Source: Paenibacillus glycanilyticus NBRC 16618 (GTDB taxonomy: Bacteria > Bacillota > Bacilli > Paenibacillales > Paenibacillaceae). From it: a stretch of 64,000 nt of DNA. The translations under genes and the position numbers were made by a program. The notes under the pieces were generated by a model. It had not been told where the DNA came from, did not search any database, and worked only from the letters and a program-made list of their open reading frames with translations. Below are positions 39,787 through 49,823 of this stretch, in pieces (within the stretch, counting starts at the first letter, position 1; each line of letters opens with the position of its first letter). Where the stretch lies: assembly GCF_004000805.1 (NCBI RefSeq), contig NZ_BILY01000015.1, forward strand, positions 88,803-152,802, written 5' to 3'.

Positions 39787-40689
39787 TTATACGTAAAAAC
39801 TTCTAAAAACAATATCCTGATCGTAATTCCCAAAGCCTTTTCCGTATAGGGTTAGTCCTCCCCGTCCGCGTCCGGTATCTTCCGCCGCTATGCGGAAAGT
39901 CCAGTTAATCGCGCCGGTCCCGATATCTTTAAGACCTATGTCCGAAATTTTCAAACCGTCGATATACGAGCCGGTCTCCTTGACTCGGAGCACCTTCAAC
40001 AGGCCGTATTGATTGACGTCGCTGGACCACCAATCCGGAGTAAGCCTTCCCCTCGTTTTCCCGAAATCTCCCGGGCTTGTCCATACGCCAAGCGATTTTC
40101 CGTTAAGACTGAAATGAATATCCGACGGCCAATTCTCATTGACGCGAGGAGCCTCGGAGCCGATTTCGAAGGAAATCTCGATCTCGTGCAGCCGCTGATC
40201 CTTATAAAGGTAATTAGGAATTTTATATTCCACCCACCCTCTTGCAAGCCACAGGATTCCCGCGTTTACCCTCTCCGGGTCCATGAAGCAGGCCGGATTA
40301 TCGTACTGTCCGATCATTTTCTCCGTGGTTGCAACCCCGCAGGTTGGCCATGCCTCATAGTCGGTGTAGTGGCCGATTGGCACGGACAGCCCATGAAAGC
40401 TTAATGACGATGATACATTGGGAGACAGCTTGATCTGAAGAAATTCAGACTTGATGTAACAATACTTGTAAGTTCCTCCGTCAATCCGCTTCATCTTGCT
40501 GCCGACAATTCCCGCCTGCTCCAGCTTGCGGATATGGCCGCTGATAACCGCGCTGCTTAGAAACATCTCGGAGGCAAGCTCCTTCACATGGCGCTCCCTC
40601 TCGAACAATTTATCAATAATTTTCAAACGCACCTCGCTTGCCAGCGCTTCATAGACAATTAAGGACTCCGCATTGGTTGATAGCATCAT
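39787..40689 (-). CDS. ArsR-type winged-helix regulator with C-terminal beta-rich domain
   Basis: This 300-residue protein has an N-terminal ArsR-like winged helix in its first 90 residues (ALASEVRLKIIDKLFERERH, then SSAVISGHIRKLEQAGIV). The C-terminal domain of about 200 residues is rich in beta strands and aromatics (AWPTCGVATTEKMIG, WVEYKIPNYLYKD, DIHFSLNGKSLGVWTSPGDF), like a carbohydrate-binding jelly roll. No metal-binding cysteine motif typical of SmtB/ArsR is seen. It is divergent from a GH51 arabinofuranosidase with duplicated operators between them, so it probably senses an arabinose-type ligand. That ligand is inferred. Confidence 0.8.
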   Translation of the reverse strand: MMLSTNAESLIVYEALASEVRLKIIDKLFERERHVKELASEMFLSSAVISGHIRKLEQAGIVGSKMKRIDGGTYKYCYIKSEFLQIKLSPNVSSSLSFHGLSVPIGHYTDYEAWPTCGVATTEKMIGQYDNPACFMDPERVNAGILWLARGWVEYKIPNYLYKDQRLHEIEISFEIGSEAPRVNENWPSDIHFSLNGKSLGVWTSPGDFGKTRGRLTPDWWSSDVNQYGLLKVLRVKETGSYIDGLKISDIGLKDIGTGAINWTFRIAAEDTGRGRGGLTLYGKGFGNYDQDIVFRSFYV

Positions 40690-40699
40690 TTCACCTCGA

Positions 40700-40725
40700 T
40701 AGGATTTTGTTTTTCCAAAATCCTA
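40700..40725. promoter_or_regulatory. Palindromic operator 1 (TAGGATTTT-N8-AAAATCCTA)
   Basis: A perfect inverted repeat with 9-base arms and an 8-base spacer lies 11 bases upstream of the ArsR-type gene start. Position and symmetry suit autoregulation by the dimeric winged-helix protein. Confidence 0.65.
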
Positions 40726-40746
40726 AAACTTATTGTTGTCTGCTAA

Positions 40747-42336
<1,590 letters not shown>

Positions 42337-42363
42337 CCCCTTCCGTAAGAGTATCCGCGTATG

Positions 42364-42393
42364 AAAAGAGGCAGCCGAAACCGGCTGCCTTTT
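42364..42393. terminator. Bidirectional terminator after GH51
   Basis: A stem pairs AGGCAGCCG with CGGCTGCCT around AAAC, flanked by AAAA on the left and TTTT on the right, in the gap between the convergent GH51 and M20 genes. Confidence 0.8.
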
Positions 42394-42451
42394 CCTTATG
42401 TTTTAATTCGTGCTCCAAGATGGAGTATGAACACGTTGCGGTTCATAGTAA

Positions 42452-43639
42452 TTAACGCAGCTTCATGATTTTTAATGCCGCCGCGATAAATACTTTAACG
42501 CCGATTCGCATCGAATTCTCGTCAATCGTGAATCTCGGATGATGATGAGGATAAATGATTCCTGCTGCCCGATTCCCGGCGCCAATATTGAAATACGTGC
42601 CCGGCACGCGGTGTATGTACGCCGACATGTCATCCGCCGCCATGCTTGGTTTTATCGTATACAACGCCTCTTCGCCCAGAACCTCTTTAATAGAGTCGGC
42701 TACAATTCCGGTAACTTCTTTATCATTGATTAGTGGCCGATATCCATAGACGTAATCCAGCTCGTATTCCGCACCGTGAGCATCGGTAATTCCACGTACA
42801 ATCTGTTCCAAGCGTTTCGGCAATTCCTCGCGAAGCACGGGATCTATGCAGCGGACCGTCCCTCCTAGCTCAGCGCTGCCGGGAATGACATTATGCGTCA
42901 TACCGCTGATGAATTTCGTAACTGAAACGACAAGCGGCTCCGTTGGACTATAGTGACGGGATACCAGATGCTGCAGATTGGTCACGACCTGTGCCCCTAT
43001 CGCGATAGAGTCGACCGTTCGATGAGGTTCAGCCGCATGGCCGCCTTTTCCATTAATTTTAATGGTGAAGATGTCCGGCGAAGCCAGCATCGGTCCCGCG
43101 ACCACGCCAACCTTGCCAACTTCGACCGGTGACTGCAGATGGGCGCCGATAATCGTATCAACCCCATCAAGAACGCCAGCTGCGATCATCTCCTCGGCGC
43201 CTCCGGGAGGAAGCTCCTCCGCATGCTGGAAAATAAAGCGGATTTCCCCTTCCAGCTCCTCAAGGTTCAGATGATCCGTTAACAGCTTGGCAACTCCCAG
43301 CGCAATTGCCGTATGTCCGTCATGGCCGCAGGCATGCATTACGCCAGCAATCTCGGAAGCAAAGGTCAGGTCATTCTCTTCCTGAATAGGAAGGGCATCT
43401 ATATCGGCGCGAATAGCGAGCACGGTCCCCGGCTTTTTCCCGATCAGCCTTGCCATTACGCTTGTTGCAGTTGGTTTGCTGACAGCCAGCTTGCCAAATG
43501 CCAGAAGCGTTTCTTCTATATAATGTGCGGTGCCGGTCTCCTTGAAGCTAAGCTCGGGATGCTGATGCAAATAACGTCTCCACGCAACAACTTGGGAATG
43601 CTGAACTTCGGCAAGCTCCATCCATTGTGCCAATTGCAA
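42452..43639 (-). CDS. M20-family amidohydrolase (N-acyl-amino-acid / hippurate hydrolase type)
   Basis: This 395-residue metallopeptidase has the M20 motifs YLHQHPELSFKETGT, ALPIQEENDL, MHACGHDGHTAIALGVAKLL (Cys/His metal ligands), FQHAEELPPGGAEEMI and the dimer-domain GKGGHAAEPHRTVDS. Members remove acyl groups from N-acyl amino acids and similar amides. It is the last gene of a minus operon after the binding protein and the DinB gene; the gap to the DinB gene is two bases. A scavenged N-acylated amino acid or organosulfur compound would fit, but the substrate is unknown. Confidence 0.9.
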   Translation of the reverse strand: MQLAQWMELAEVQHSQVVAWRRYLHQHPELSFKETGTAHYIEETLLAFGKLAVSKPTATSVMARLIGKKPGTVLAIRADIDALPIQEENDLTFASEIAGVMHACGHDGHTAIALGVAKLLTDHLNLEELEGEIRFIFQHAEELPPGGAEEMIAAGVLDGVDTIIGAHLQSPVEVGKVGVVAGPMLASPDIFTIKINGKGGHAAEPHRTVDSIAIGAQVVTNLQHLVSRHYSPTEPLVVSVTKFISGMTHNVIPGSAELGGTVRCIDPVLREELPKRLEQIVRGITDAHGAEYELDYVYGYRPLINDKEVTGIVADSIKEVLGEEALYTIKPSMAADDMSAYIHRVPGTYFNIGAGNRAAGIIYPHHHPRFTIDENSMRIGVKVFIAAALKIMKLR

Positions 43640-43641
43640 CG

Positions 43642-44127
43642 TTATCGCTCCTCTCGGTTATAGGCTTCAATGTTCCGATCGATCTGTCCCATATGCTTCT
43701 CGACATGATTGCATATAAAGCTGTCGACGATATGCGCAATAGAGATCGGCTCTTCTCCTTTTAAACCGTAACGCTGCCATTGCTCTTCGTTCAGCTTCCG
43801 CAATAATGTCGCATTATACGCGGTTAAGGCTTCATAAGCAGTCAGCATCTCCTCTACTGTCGTCTTGTTGAAAAGCTGCTGAGATACCCAGCCTTCGTGG
43901 GCGAAAGTAACGATAGGCGTTATGGGCTCGGATATGATTTTACGTATACGGTAGGAGTTCACGATGTTCGAGTCCAGCAAATGCCCGACGATTTCGTTTA
44001 TGCTCCACTTGCCGGGACCTGGCTGCCATACCAGCAAATCCTCCGGCAAATCCTTTACTTTGTTCTGAATCTTATCTTTTGTTCCTACATAATTAACGAT
44101 CGACGCCGCTCGTGCCGAGACGCTCAT
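43642..44127 (-). CDS. DinB-family protein (metal-dependent, thiol-transferase-like)
   Basis: This 161-residue four-helix protein has the DinB metal histidine triad: His49 (IVGHLLDSN) and His141 and His145 (CNHVEKHMGQID). The WSINEIVGHL motif is typical of DinB_2 proteins, a family that includes bacillithiol/mycothiol-dependent transferases. It lies between a binding-protein gene and an M20 amidohydrolase in the same operon. A thiol conjugate-processing role is speculative. Confidence 0.85.
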   Translation of the reverse strand: MSVSARAASIVNYVGTKDKIQNKVKDLPEDLLVWQPGPGKWSINEIVGHLLDSNIVNSYRIRKIISEPITPIVTFAHEGWVSQQLFNKTTVEEMLTAYEALTAYNATLLRKLNEEQWQRYGLKGEEPISIAHIVDSFICNHVEKHMGQIDRNIEAYNREER

Positions 44128-44158
44128 AGCTGAAACCTCCTGTTAAGTAGACTAGCTG

Positions 44159-45166
44159 TTACTTCAACGCTTCGTTAAGAAACGAGTTGTCGTACACTTT
44201 ACTGATGTCTACCTTTGTATCCACCGTGCCTGTCGCTTCCAGAATATCGGCCGTTGACTGCATGGCTGCTTCAATCTCGCCCGATACCGGCTCATTGATG
44301 TAATGCGTATTCTCGAGCAGCGTACGTACCAGCTCCGGATCCATCTTCTTCTCGGTTGCTAGAATCGTAACAGCCTCATCCATGTTCGCCTTCACCCAAT
44401 CTACCGTTTGCTGGTAGACTTTCAAGTACAGCGCCGTCAGGTCCGGATGATCCTTCAGGAATTTATCGCGGCCGATCATTACGGCCGGAGCAACAAAGCC
44501 CATCGTCTTCACGCTTTCCAGAATGCGGGCATGGCCGGCTTCCGTCTCCATCGTTACAATCGGATCCCAGATTGCCCACGCGTCAACGCTTCCGGATTGG
44601 AAGGCGGGATTCGCTTCATCCGGTTGAAGCTGCACAAGCTTGACATCATCCTCAGACAAGCCGTTTTTCTCCAGTGCTTTTATTAGAAAAATATGTCCGG
44701 AGGAGCCTTTCGCTACGGCAATCGTCTTGCCTTTCAAATCGGCAACCGATTGAATCTTGCTGTCTGGCTTGACGATCACGCTGTTCTGATTGCCCTCGAC
44801 GCCGGTAACGGAAATTACCGTAAACGGACTTTTTGCTGCTTTGCCCGTTACGACGGTACCGTCGCCGATAAAGGAAAAGTCGACGCGGTTTGAGACAACG
44901 CCCTCAAGCAGCGGCACGGAGCTTTGGAATTCATTCCATTTCACATCAGCATTGACTTTGCCGAACGCCTCTTCGAAGAATCCTTTGTTCTTCGCAATGG
45001 ACAGAAGGTTTAACCCGCCGTTGATCGCGATATTTACCGTTACTTTTTTATCTCCGTCCCCTTTGCCCGCGCAGGCCGAAAGAGTGAGCAAGCCAATCAT
45101 AACGGATAAAATGATCAAGCCGTACTTCCATGCCGGCTTTCGTTTTACTGCTGCAGCTTTCATCAT
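44159..45166 (-). CDS. SsuA/NMT1-like substrate-binding lipoprotein (NitT/TauT type)
   Basis: This protein of about 335 residues has a lipobox (LLTLSACAGKG) after a hydrophobic signal, then motifs of the NMT1/SsuA family (INGGLNLLSIAKNKGFFEE, GKTIAVAKGSSGHIFLIKAL, VDAWAIWDPIV). Such proteins bind sulfonates, nitrate-like or thiamine-precursor molecules. I placed the start at the ATG at 45166, since the preceding ATG at 45172 overlaps the AAGGGGA ribosome site. Its likely ABC partners are on the other side of the LysR gene at 46325-47899. Confidence 0.87.
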   Translation of the reverse strand: MMKAAAVKRKPAWKYGLIILSVMIGLLTLSACAGKGDGDKKVTVNIAINGGLNLLSIAKNKGFFEEAFGKVNADVKWNEFQSSVPLLEGVVSNRVDFSFIGDGTVVTGKAAKSPFTVISVTGVEGNQNSVIVKPDSKIQSVADLKGKTIAVAKGSSGHIFLIKALEKNGLSEDDVKLVQLQPDEANPAFQSGSVDAWAIWDPIVTMETEAGHARILESVKTMGFVAPAVMIGRDKFLKDHPDLTALYLKVYQQTVDWVKANMDEAVTILATEKKMDPELVRTLLENTHYINEPVSGEIEAAMQSTADILEATGTVDTKVDISKVYDNSFLNEALK

Positions 45167-45260
45167 GTACATCCCCTTGTTTTCGCATTTGCTTGTATTC
45201 GTTTATCCAATCGATTGGGTCGGATATACGTATTGTAATATTTCCGATTAATCTAGTAAA

Positions 45261-45297
45261 ATAACTATGAAATATATTAACATAACTATCAGTTATG
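45261..45297. promoter_or_regulatory. LysR-type operator between the SBP and LysR genes
   Basis: ATAACTAT occurs at 45261-45268 and 45282-45289, 21 bases apart. The second copy forms an inverted repeat CATAACT-ATC-AGTTATG (45281-45297), of the T-N11-A sort bound by LysR proteins. It sits 17 bases before the LysR start and 95 bases upstream of the binding-protein start. Confidence 0.55.
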
Positions 45298-45313
45298 TAT
45301 CAGAGGTGTTTAC

Positions 45314-46216
45314 ATGAACCTTGAGCAATTTGAATATATTGCCGCAATTGCCAGGACCGGATCCATTACCATAGCCGCGGAACAGCTTCACGTCAGCCAA
45401 GCCGGAATCAGCAAAGCATTGTCCAAGCTGGAACAGGAGCTTGGCATCACGATCTTCAAACGGTCCCGGCTCGGCACCGTTCCAACCGACCGCGGGAAGA
45501 TCATCATCGAGAAGGTATTCGAGATATTGGCCCGGATGGAGGAAATTCGCGAGCAATCGATGATAAAAGGCTCGTTGACCGAAGGCGAGGTGCGTTTCTC
45601 GGTTGGTCCTAATTTCATGGCGGTGCTGACGAAAGCGATTATCGCGTTCAAACGGGATTACCCTAACGTGAAGCTTGAGATCACGTCGAAAAGCACGGAA
45701 GAGGTTATACAGGATCTGAAGGAAGACCGGTCCGACCTCGGGCTTATCTATCTGGATAACCACAAGCCGTCGGATGTGAAGGATTTGCAGATGAAGACCT
45801 TGCACGTATCGCGAATGGTCGTGTGCGTAGGAAGACGCTCGAGCCTGTCGATGAACAAAAGCTTGACGCCGCAGGAGCTTCTTGGCCAGCCCTTTGTCAA
45901 CATCGACGGCGTATGGTCGAATTGGTATCTGAAGGACTTCATGGACAAATACGGGAAAGTAAATATCCTGTTTACCTCCAACAACATTGAGCTGTTAAAA
46001 CGGACCATCGCGGAAGGCGCTGCAATCGGGCTGTTCATCGAGTATGCGATGGAGAATGACCCGCTTGTCCTTAACGGGGATATTGTCATGATACCCCTTG
46101 TCAGCCATGAGCCGTCTACCGTCTCTTTGGGGTGGGCAAGGCTTGCCAATAAACATTTTTCGATTGCGCAGAAGGAATTTTTGAACTATTTGATCCGGGA
46201 ATATAACAGCTTCTAA
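45314..46216 (+). CDS. LysR-family transcriptional regulator
   Basis: This 300-residue protein has an N-terminal LysR helix-turn-helix (LEQFEYIAAIARTGSITIAA, then LHVSQAGISKALSKLEQELG) and a periplasmic-binding-like effector domain (VRFSVGPNFMAVLTKAII onward). It is divergent from the binding protein/DinB/M20 operon and precedes the ABC transporter genes, so it likely controls both. GAGGTG precedes the ATG. The effector is unknown. Confidence 0.92.
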   Translation: MNLEQFEYIAAIARTGSITIAAEQLHVSQAGISKALSKLEQELGITIFKRSRLGTVPTDRGKIIIEKVFEILARMEEIREQSMIKGSLTEGEVRFSVGPNFMAVLTKAIIAFKRDYPNVKLEITSKSTEEVIQDLKEDRSDLGLIYLDNHKPSDVKDLQMKTLHVSRMVVCVGRRSSLSMNKSLTPQELLGQPFVNIDGVWSNWYLKDFMDKYGKVNILFTSNNIELLKRTIAEGAAIGLFIEYAMENDPLVLNGDIVMIPLVSHEPSTVSLGWARLANKHFSIAQKEFLNYLIREYNSF

Positions 46217-46245
46217 TAAGCGATTTATTCGTGAAATCGCTTATT
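46215..46245 (+). terminator. Inverted repeat after LysR, overlapping the next promoter
   Basis: A 12-base inverted repeat, AATAAGCGATTT and AAATCGCTTATT around seven bases, starts at the LysR stop and ends in the -35 box of the ABC promoter. It may be a terminator of the LysR mRNA or an operator for that promoter. It has no long T run, so the terminator reading is uncertain. Confidence 0.45.
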
Positions 46246-46273
46246 GACAACGGTTTTTGCTGTCTGCTAATAT
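46244..46273 (+). promoter_or_regulatory. Sigma-A promoter of the ABC transporter operon
   Basis: TTGACA at 46244-46249 and TAATAT at 46268-46273 are separated by 18 bases. The start codon of the ATPase gene is at 46325, giving a plausible untranslated leader of about 45 bases. The -35 box overlaps the inverted repeat above. Confidence 0.6.
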
Positions 46274-46324
46274 TCTCCCTAATTCATTGGACGCAATTTT
46301 ACATCATTGCAGGGAGGCTGTCTC

Positions 46325-47095
46325 ATGACTGCTGAAGCATTGGAAATCAGTCAGTTAAGCAAAACATTCCGCACGGCGGACAAGGCTACCCATGTACTGG
46401 ACAATGTCCAGTTAAGCCTGAAAAAACAAGAGTTTGTATCCATTATCGGTCCAAGCGGCTGCGGCAAAAGCACGTTGCTCAAGATTGCGGCTGGGCTTGA
46501 CGTTGACTATGAAGGACTGGTGCAGCTTGACGGCATCGACGTGAGTGGTCCAAGCAAAGAGAAGGGCTTTATTTTTCAGGAGCATCGGTTGTTTCCGTGG
46601 GCTACGGTGGAGAAAAATATTGCCGCCGATCTGTCGCTCAAAAATCCCGAGGTTCGCCAAAAAGTCGACGAGATGATTGAGCTGGTTCGTCTTCAAGGAT
46701 TCGAGAAGGCTTATCCGAAGCAGCTTTCCGGAGGCATGGCGCAACGAGTCGCTATCGCCCGCGCGCTTGTCCGCAACCCGCAGGTCTTGCTGCTCGACGA
46801 GCCGTTTGGCGCGCTGGACGCTTTTACCCGCAATCATATGCAGGAATCGCTGCTCGATATTTGGCGGCAGAACAAGACGTCGATGCTGCTTGTCACGCAT
46901 GATATCGACGAAGCTATTTTCCTATCGAACCGGGTTGTCGTTATGGATGCTAGACCGGGAAGGATTAAAGCGATTATTCCCGTTGATCTGCCTTATCCGC
47001 GCAACCGGGTCAGCGCCTCTTTCCAGCAGCTGCGTACGCAGGTTCTAAGCGCTTTGGATCATGTCGAAGAAGAGGGCAACAGCTATGAGATCTAA
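46325..47095 (+). CDS. ABC transporter ATPase (SsuB/TauB type)
   Basis: This protein of about 256 residues has Walker [11 protein letters not shown]-loop [12 protein letters not shown], signature [15 protein letters not shown], Walker [12 protein letters not shown] and the switch His in [13 protein letters not shown]. It belongs to the nitrate/sulfonate/taurine importer subfamily. The ATG at 46325 follows AGGGAGG. Downstream are its permease and an EamA gene. The binding protein at 44159 probably completes the importer. Confidence 0.93.
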   Translation: MTAEALEISQLSKTFRTADKATHVLDNVQLSLKKQEFVSIIGPSGCGKSTLLKIAAGLDVDYEGLVQLDGIDVSGPSKEKGFIFQEHRLFPWATVEKNIAADLSLKNPEVRQKVDEMIELVRLQGFEKAYPKQLSGGMAQRVAIARALVRNPQVLLLDEPFGALDAFTRNHMQESLLDIWRQNKTSMLLVTHDIDEAIFLSNRVVVMDARPGRIKAIIPVDLPYPRNRVSASFQQLRTQVLSALDHVEEEGNSYEI

Positions 47096-47125
47096 TTACT
47101 TACCACGGAAAGGTTGTCTATTCGC

Positions 47126-47899
47126 ATGATTGGAAAAGCAGGAGTAAAAAGATTTTTATTAAGTGCTCTTATCCCGTTCCTTGTGCTGGTTGCCTGGCAG
47201 CTTGCGGTCACAAACGGTCTGGCATCCCGTCAAATGTTCCCTCCTCCAACCTCCATTCTCGGCGATTTCTACGACATGCTTAAATCCGGGGAGTTAACGC
47301 ATCATCTCGGAATCAGCGTGCTTCGCGCCATGGTTGGATTCCTGATTGGCGGCGGTCTTGGCTTGCTCTTCGGTCTGCTTAACGGCTTATACAGACGAAC
47401 CGAAGAATTGTTGGATCCTACGATTCAGATGCTCCGGACCGTACCGCTTCTAGCGATTACGCCGCTGTTTATCTTATGGTTCGGGTTCGGGGAGTTATCT
47501 AAAGTGCTGCTTATTGCAATGGGAGCATTCTTCCCTCTATATGTCAATTCGTTTCTTGGCGTTCGCAACGTCGATTCAAAGCTGTTTGATGTGGCCCGGG
47601 TGCTGGAATTCAGCCGTTTCCACCAGTTGACTAAAGTCGTCATGCCTGCGGCAATGCCCAACATTCTGCTTGGCATGAGACTATCGCTGAGCACGGCTTG
47701 GCTTTGCCTAGTAGTCGCCGAATTGATGGGTGCCGATCAAGGCATCGGTTATCTCATTCAGGATGCCCGCTCTTATATGCGGACAGGGGTTGTATTTGTC
47801 GGCATTATTATTTTTGCCGTTGTGGGCAAACTGACCGACTCTCTCGTGCGCGTATTGGAATCCCGCTTGCTGCAATGGCGGGACAGCTATAAGGGTTAA
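47126..47899 (+). CDS. ABC transporter permease (SsuC/TauC type)
   Basis: This permease of about 257 residues has six predicted membrane segments (LLSALIPFLVLVAWQLAV, VGFLIGGGLGLLFGLLNG, FVGIIIFAVVGKLTD) and the EAA-type loop near RVLEFSRFHQLTKVVMPAAM. It is the partner of the upstream ATPase. The ATG at 47126 has GGAAAGG 12 bases upstream; a TTG at 47114 is the alternative. Confidence 0.9.
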   Translation: MIGKAGVKRFLLSALIPFLVLVAWQLAVTNGLASRQMFPPPTSILGDFYDMLKSGELTHHLGISVLRAMVGFLIGGGLGLLFGLLNGLYRRTEELLDPTIQMLRTVPLLAITPLFILWFGFGELSKVLLIAMGAFFPLYVNSFLGVRNVDSKLFDVARVLEFSRFHQLTKVVMPAAMPNILLGMRLSLSTAWLCLVVAELMGADQGIGYLIQDARSYMRTGVVFVGIIIFAVVGKLTDSLVRVLESRLLQWRDSYKG

Positions 47900-47902
47900 G
47901 AA

Positions 47903-48841
47903 ATGTCCTTGTCCACACCAATCTCTAAAGCTTATGCGGCTGCCGTAGCGTACGCTGTCATCATCGGCTTCTCGTTTATATTTGTCAAATTCGCCCTGCG
48001 TTCAACCGACCCTGTTGGCTTGCTTGCCCATCGGTTCACGGTAAGCTTCGCGGCGGCGAATCTGCTCGCTTTAACGGGATGGGGGAAGTTCCGAATATCC
48101 GGCCCCGGGTTCATCAAGCTTCTGCCAATCGCCGTCTTTTACCCCTCCCTTTTCTTTGTTTTTCAGGCCTTTGGGCTGTCTCGACTCCCGTCATCGGAAG
48201 CCGGGATTATCCAGGCCGCAATTCCGATTATGACCATGGTGCTTGCTGCGCTGTTCATCAAGGAGCATGCAACAGTCTGGCAAAAGCTGTGCATTCTAAT
48301 GTCTGTTGGCGGCGTGAGCTTTATTGTCGTCATGTCCGGTCAACAAACCGGTACGGGAACCGCTAAATTAACGGGTTATATTCTGATTCTGCTCTCCGCC
48401 TTTTCTTCTGCCGTGTATAACGTCATGGCAAGGAAGCTGACGCAGACATACCGGGTAGCCGAAATGACTTATATAATGATGGGCATTGGTTTTGTTGTTT
48501 TTAACGCAATTTCTCTCTCGCAGCATGCGGTTAGGGGAACGCTCGCGGACTATTTCGAACCATTTGCGGATATGCGCTTCGTTATCTCGATTCTGTATCT
48601 GGGACTTCTATCCTCGCTCCTCACTTCGTATTTGACTAACTATGCGCTAAGTCATATCCAAGCTTCGCAAATGAGCGTATTCATTAATCTCTCGGTGCTT
48701 GTCACGATATCGGCAGGAATACTCGTATTGCGCGAGACGCTTGCCTGGCATCATTTCGCGGGAGCCGTACTTATTCTCGGAGGAGTAATCGGGGTGAACG
48801 TGAGAGGCAACCGTTACAAAAAGAGGCATTTCCGGACGTAG
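47903..48841 (+). CDS. EamA/DMT-superfamily transporter
   Basis: This 312-residue protein has about ten membrane helices in two EamA halves (AAVAYAVIIGFSFIFVKFAL, LTGYILILLSAFSSAVYNVM, HHFAGAVLILGGVIGVNV). DMT proteins often export amino acids or metabolites, so a role in exporting a by-product of the imported compound is possible. It starts three bases after the permease stop, with AAGGG eight bases before the ATG. The last gene of the operon; a terminator overlaps its stop. Confidence 0.88.
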   Translation: MSLSTPISKAYAAAVAYAVIIGFSFIFVKFALRSTDPVGLLAHRFTVSFAAANLLALTGWGKFRISGPGFIKLLPIAVFYPSLFFVFQAFGLSRLPSSEAGIIQAAIPIMTMVLAALFIKEHATVWQKLCILMSVGGVSFIVVMSGQQTGTGTAKLTGYILILLSAFSSAVYNVMARKLTQTYRVAEMTYIMMGIGFVVFNAISLSQHAVRGTLADYFEPFADMRFVISILYLGLLSSLLTSYLTNYALSHIQASQMSVFINLSVLVTISAGILVLRETLAWHHFAGAVLILGGVIGVNVRGNRYKKRHFRT

Positions 48842-48867
48842 CATGAAGTCCGGGAATGCCTCTTTTT
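48818..48867. terminator. Terminator shared by EamA and GH43-like genes
   Basis: A long stem pairs AAAAGAGGCATTTCCGGAC with GTCCGGGAATGCCTCTTTT, ending in a T run on the right. It overlaps the EamA stop codon and lies just before the GH43-like stop on the other strand. Confidence 0.85.
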
Positions 48868-48868
48868 T

Positions 48869-49792
48869 CTATTCTGCTAACAAATTTATCTCAAAATCCT
48901 CGTCGCGGTCGCATACGAGAATCCCGTCCCGCACATCGAGCCGTGCTGCTTGAACGGATGACCGGCGCTGCTCGTATCCTTCTTTTGCGCCTTCCTGCAT
49001 CCCGCTGCGTCCCGGATGGGTGAAATAAAAGACATATGCCTCGTCCCCGGAGACAACCACATCCGCATGATGGCCTATCCATTCGTCATCCTTACGGACG
49101 CCAGGGGTTTCGAGAATCATCCCGTTCCGGTCCCAATTGTCCAAATCATCGGAGCGGTAAACGCCCTGCCCTCTCCATTCGTCGATAATCATCCAATAGC
49201 TGCCTTTGAACCGGAAGACATTAGGTCCTTCATGCCCGCGATGCGTGAGCACGGGTCTGGCGCTATGCCAATGGTATAAATCGTCGCTGTCCGCCGCGTA
49301 AGTAGCCGATCCATGCTCTTCATCCTTGTACCACATCCGGAAGCCTCCTCCCGGAAGCTCATGGACGCATACATCGATGACGCGATTCGAGCTAAGGGAA
49401 AGAGGTCCTTCCAATTGCCAGTCGATCAGGTTATTGCTCGTATAATGAATGATCCGGCGATCGCCCGTCCACTCCACCTGGATGCCTTGAATATAGCTGA
49501 CGTACATATGATAAATGCCGTCATGCCAATAAATTTCCGGTGCCCAGAACGTATTGCGCCCCCACTCGAAATCAAGCCCTGGCAGCGTCCCCCGATATAC
49601 CCAATTCCGTCCGCCATCCGCAGACGTCGCGACTCCGAGATCCGAGCCATGCACCCAGGCTACCCCAGGCCCTTCCGCGGTTGCCCGTCTGCTCGTATAC
49701 ACCATCCACCATTCTTTTGTTTCCCGGTTATAAATGATCGTAGGATCCGTTGCCCCGTCATAAATCGGATCTCTGAATAAAGGTGCTTTCAT
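48869..49792 (-). CDS. GH43-like five-bladed beta-propeller glycosidase
   Basis: This 307-residue protein has a five-bladed propeller signature: DPIYDGATDPTIIYN (first Asp), WAPEIYWHDGIYHMYVSYIQ and EGPNVFRFKGSYWMIIDE. These fit GH43 or a related clan-F-type family, where three acidic residues cleave arabinofuranosides or xylosides. No signal peptide is seen, so it acts inside the cell. It is the last gene of the LplABC-type operon, which suggests arabino-oligosaccharides as substrate. The exact family number is uncertain. Confidence 0.8.
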   Translation of the reverse strand: MKAPLFRDPIYDGATDPTIIYNRETKEWWMVYTSRRATAEGPGVAWVHGSDLGVATSADGGRNWVYRGTLPGLDFEWGRNTFWAPEIYWHDGIYHMYVSYIQGIQVEWTGDRRIIHYTSNNLIDWQLEGPLSLSSNRVIDVCVHELPGGGFRMWYKDEEHGSATYAADSDDLYHWHSARPVLTHRGHEGPNVFRFKGSYWMIIDEWRGQGVYRSDDLDNWDRNGMILETPGVRKDDEWIGHHADVVVSGDEAYVFYFTHPGRSGMQEGAKEGYEQRRSSVQAARLDVRDGILVCDRDEDFEINLLAE

Positions 49793-49823
49793 AGCCGCTG
49801 TTCCTCTCCGTTCCCAGTTGGAA

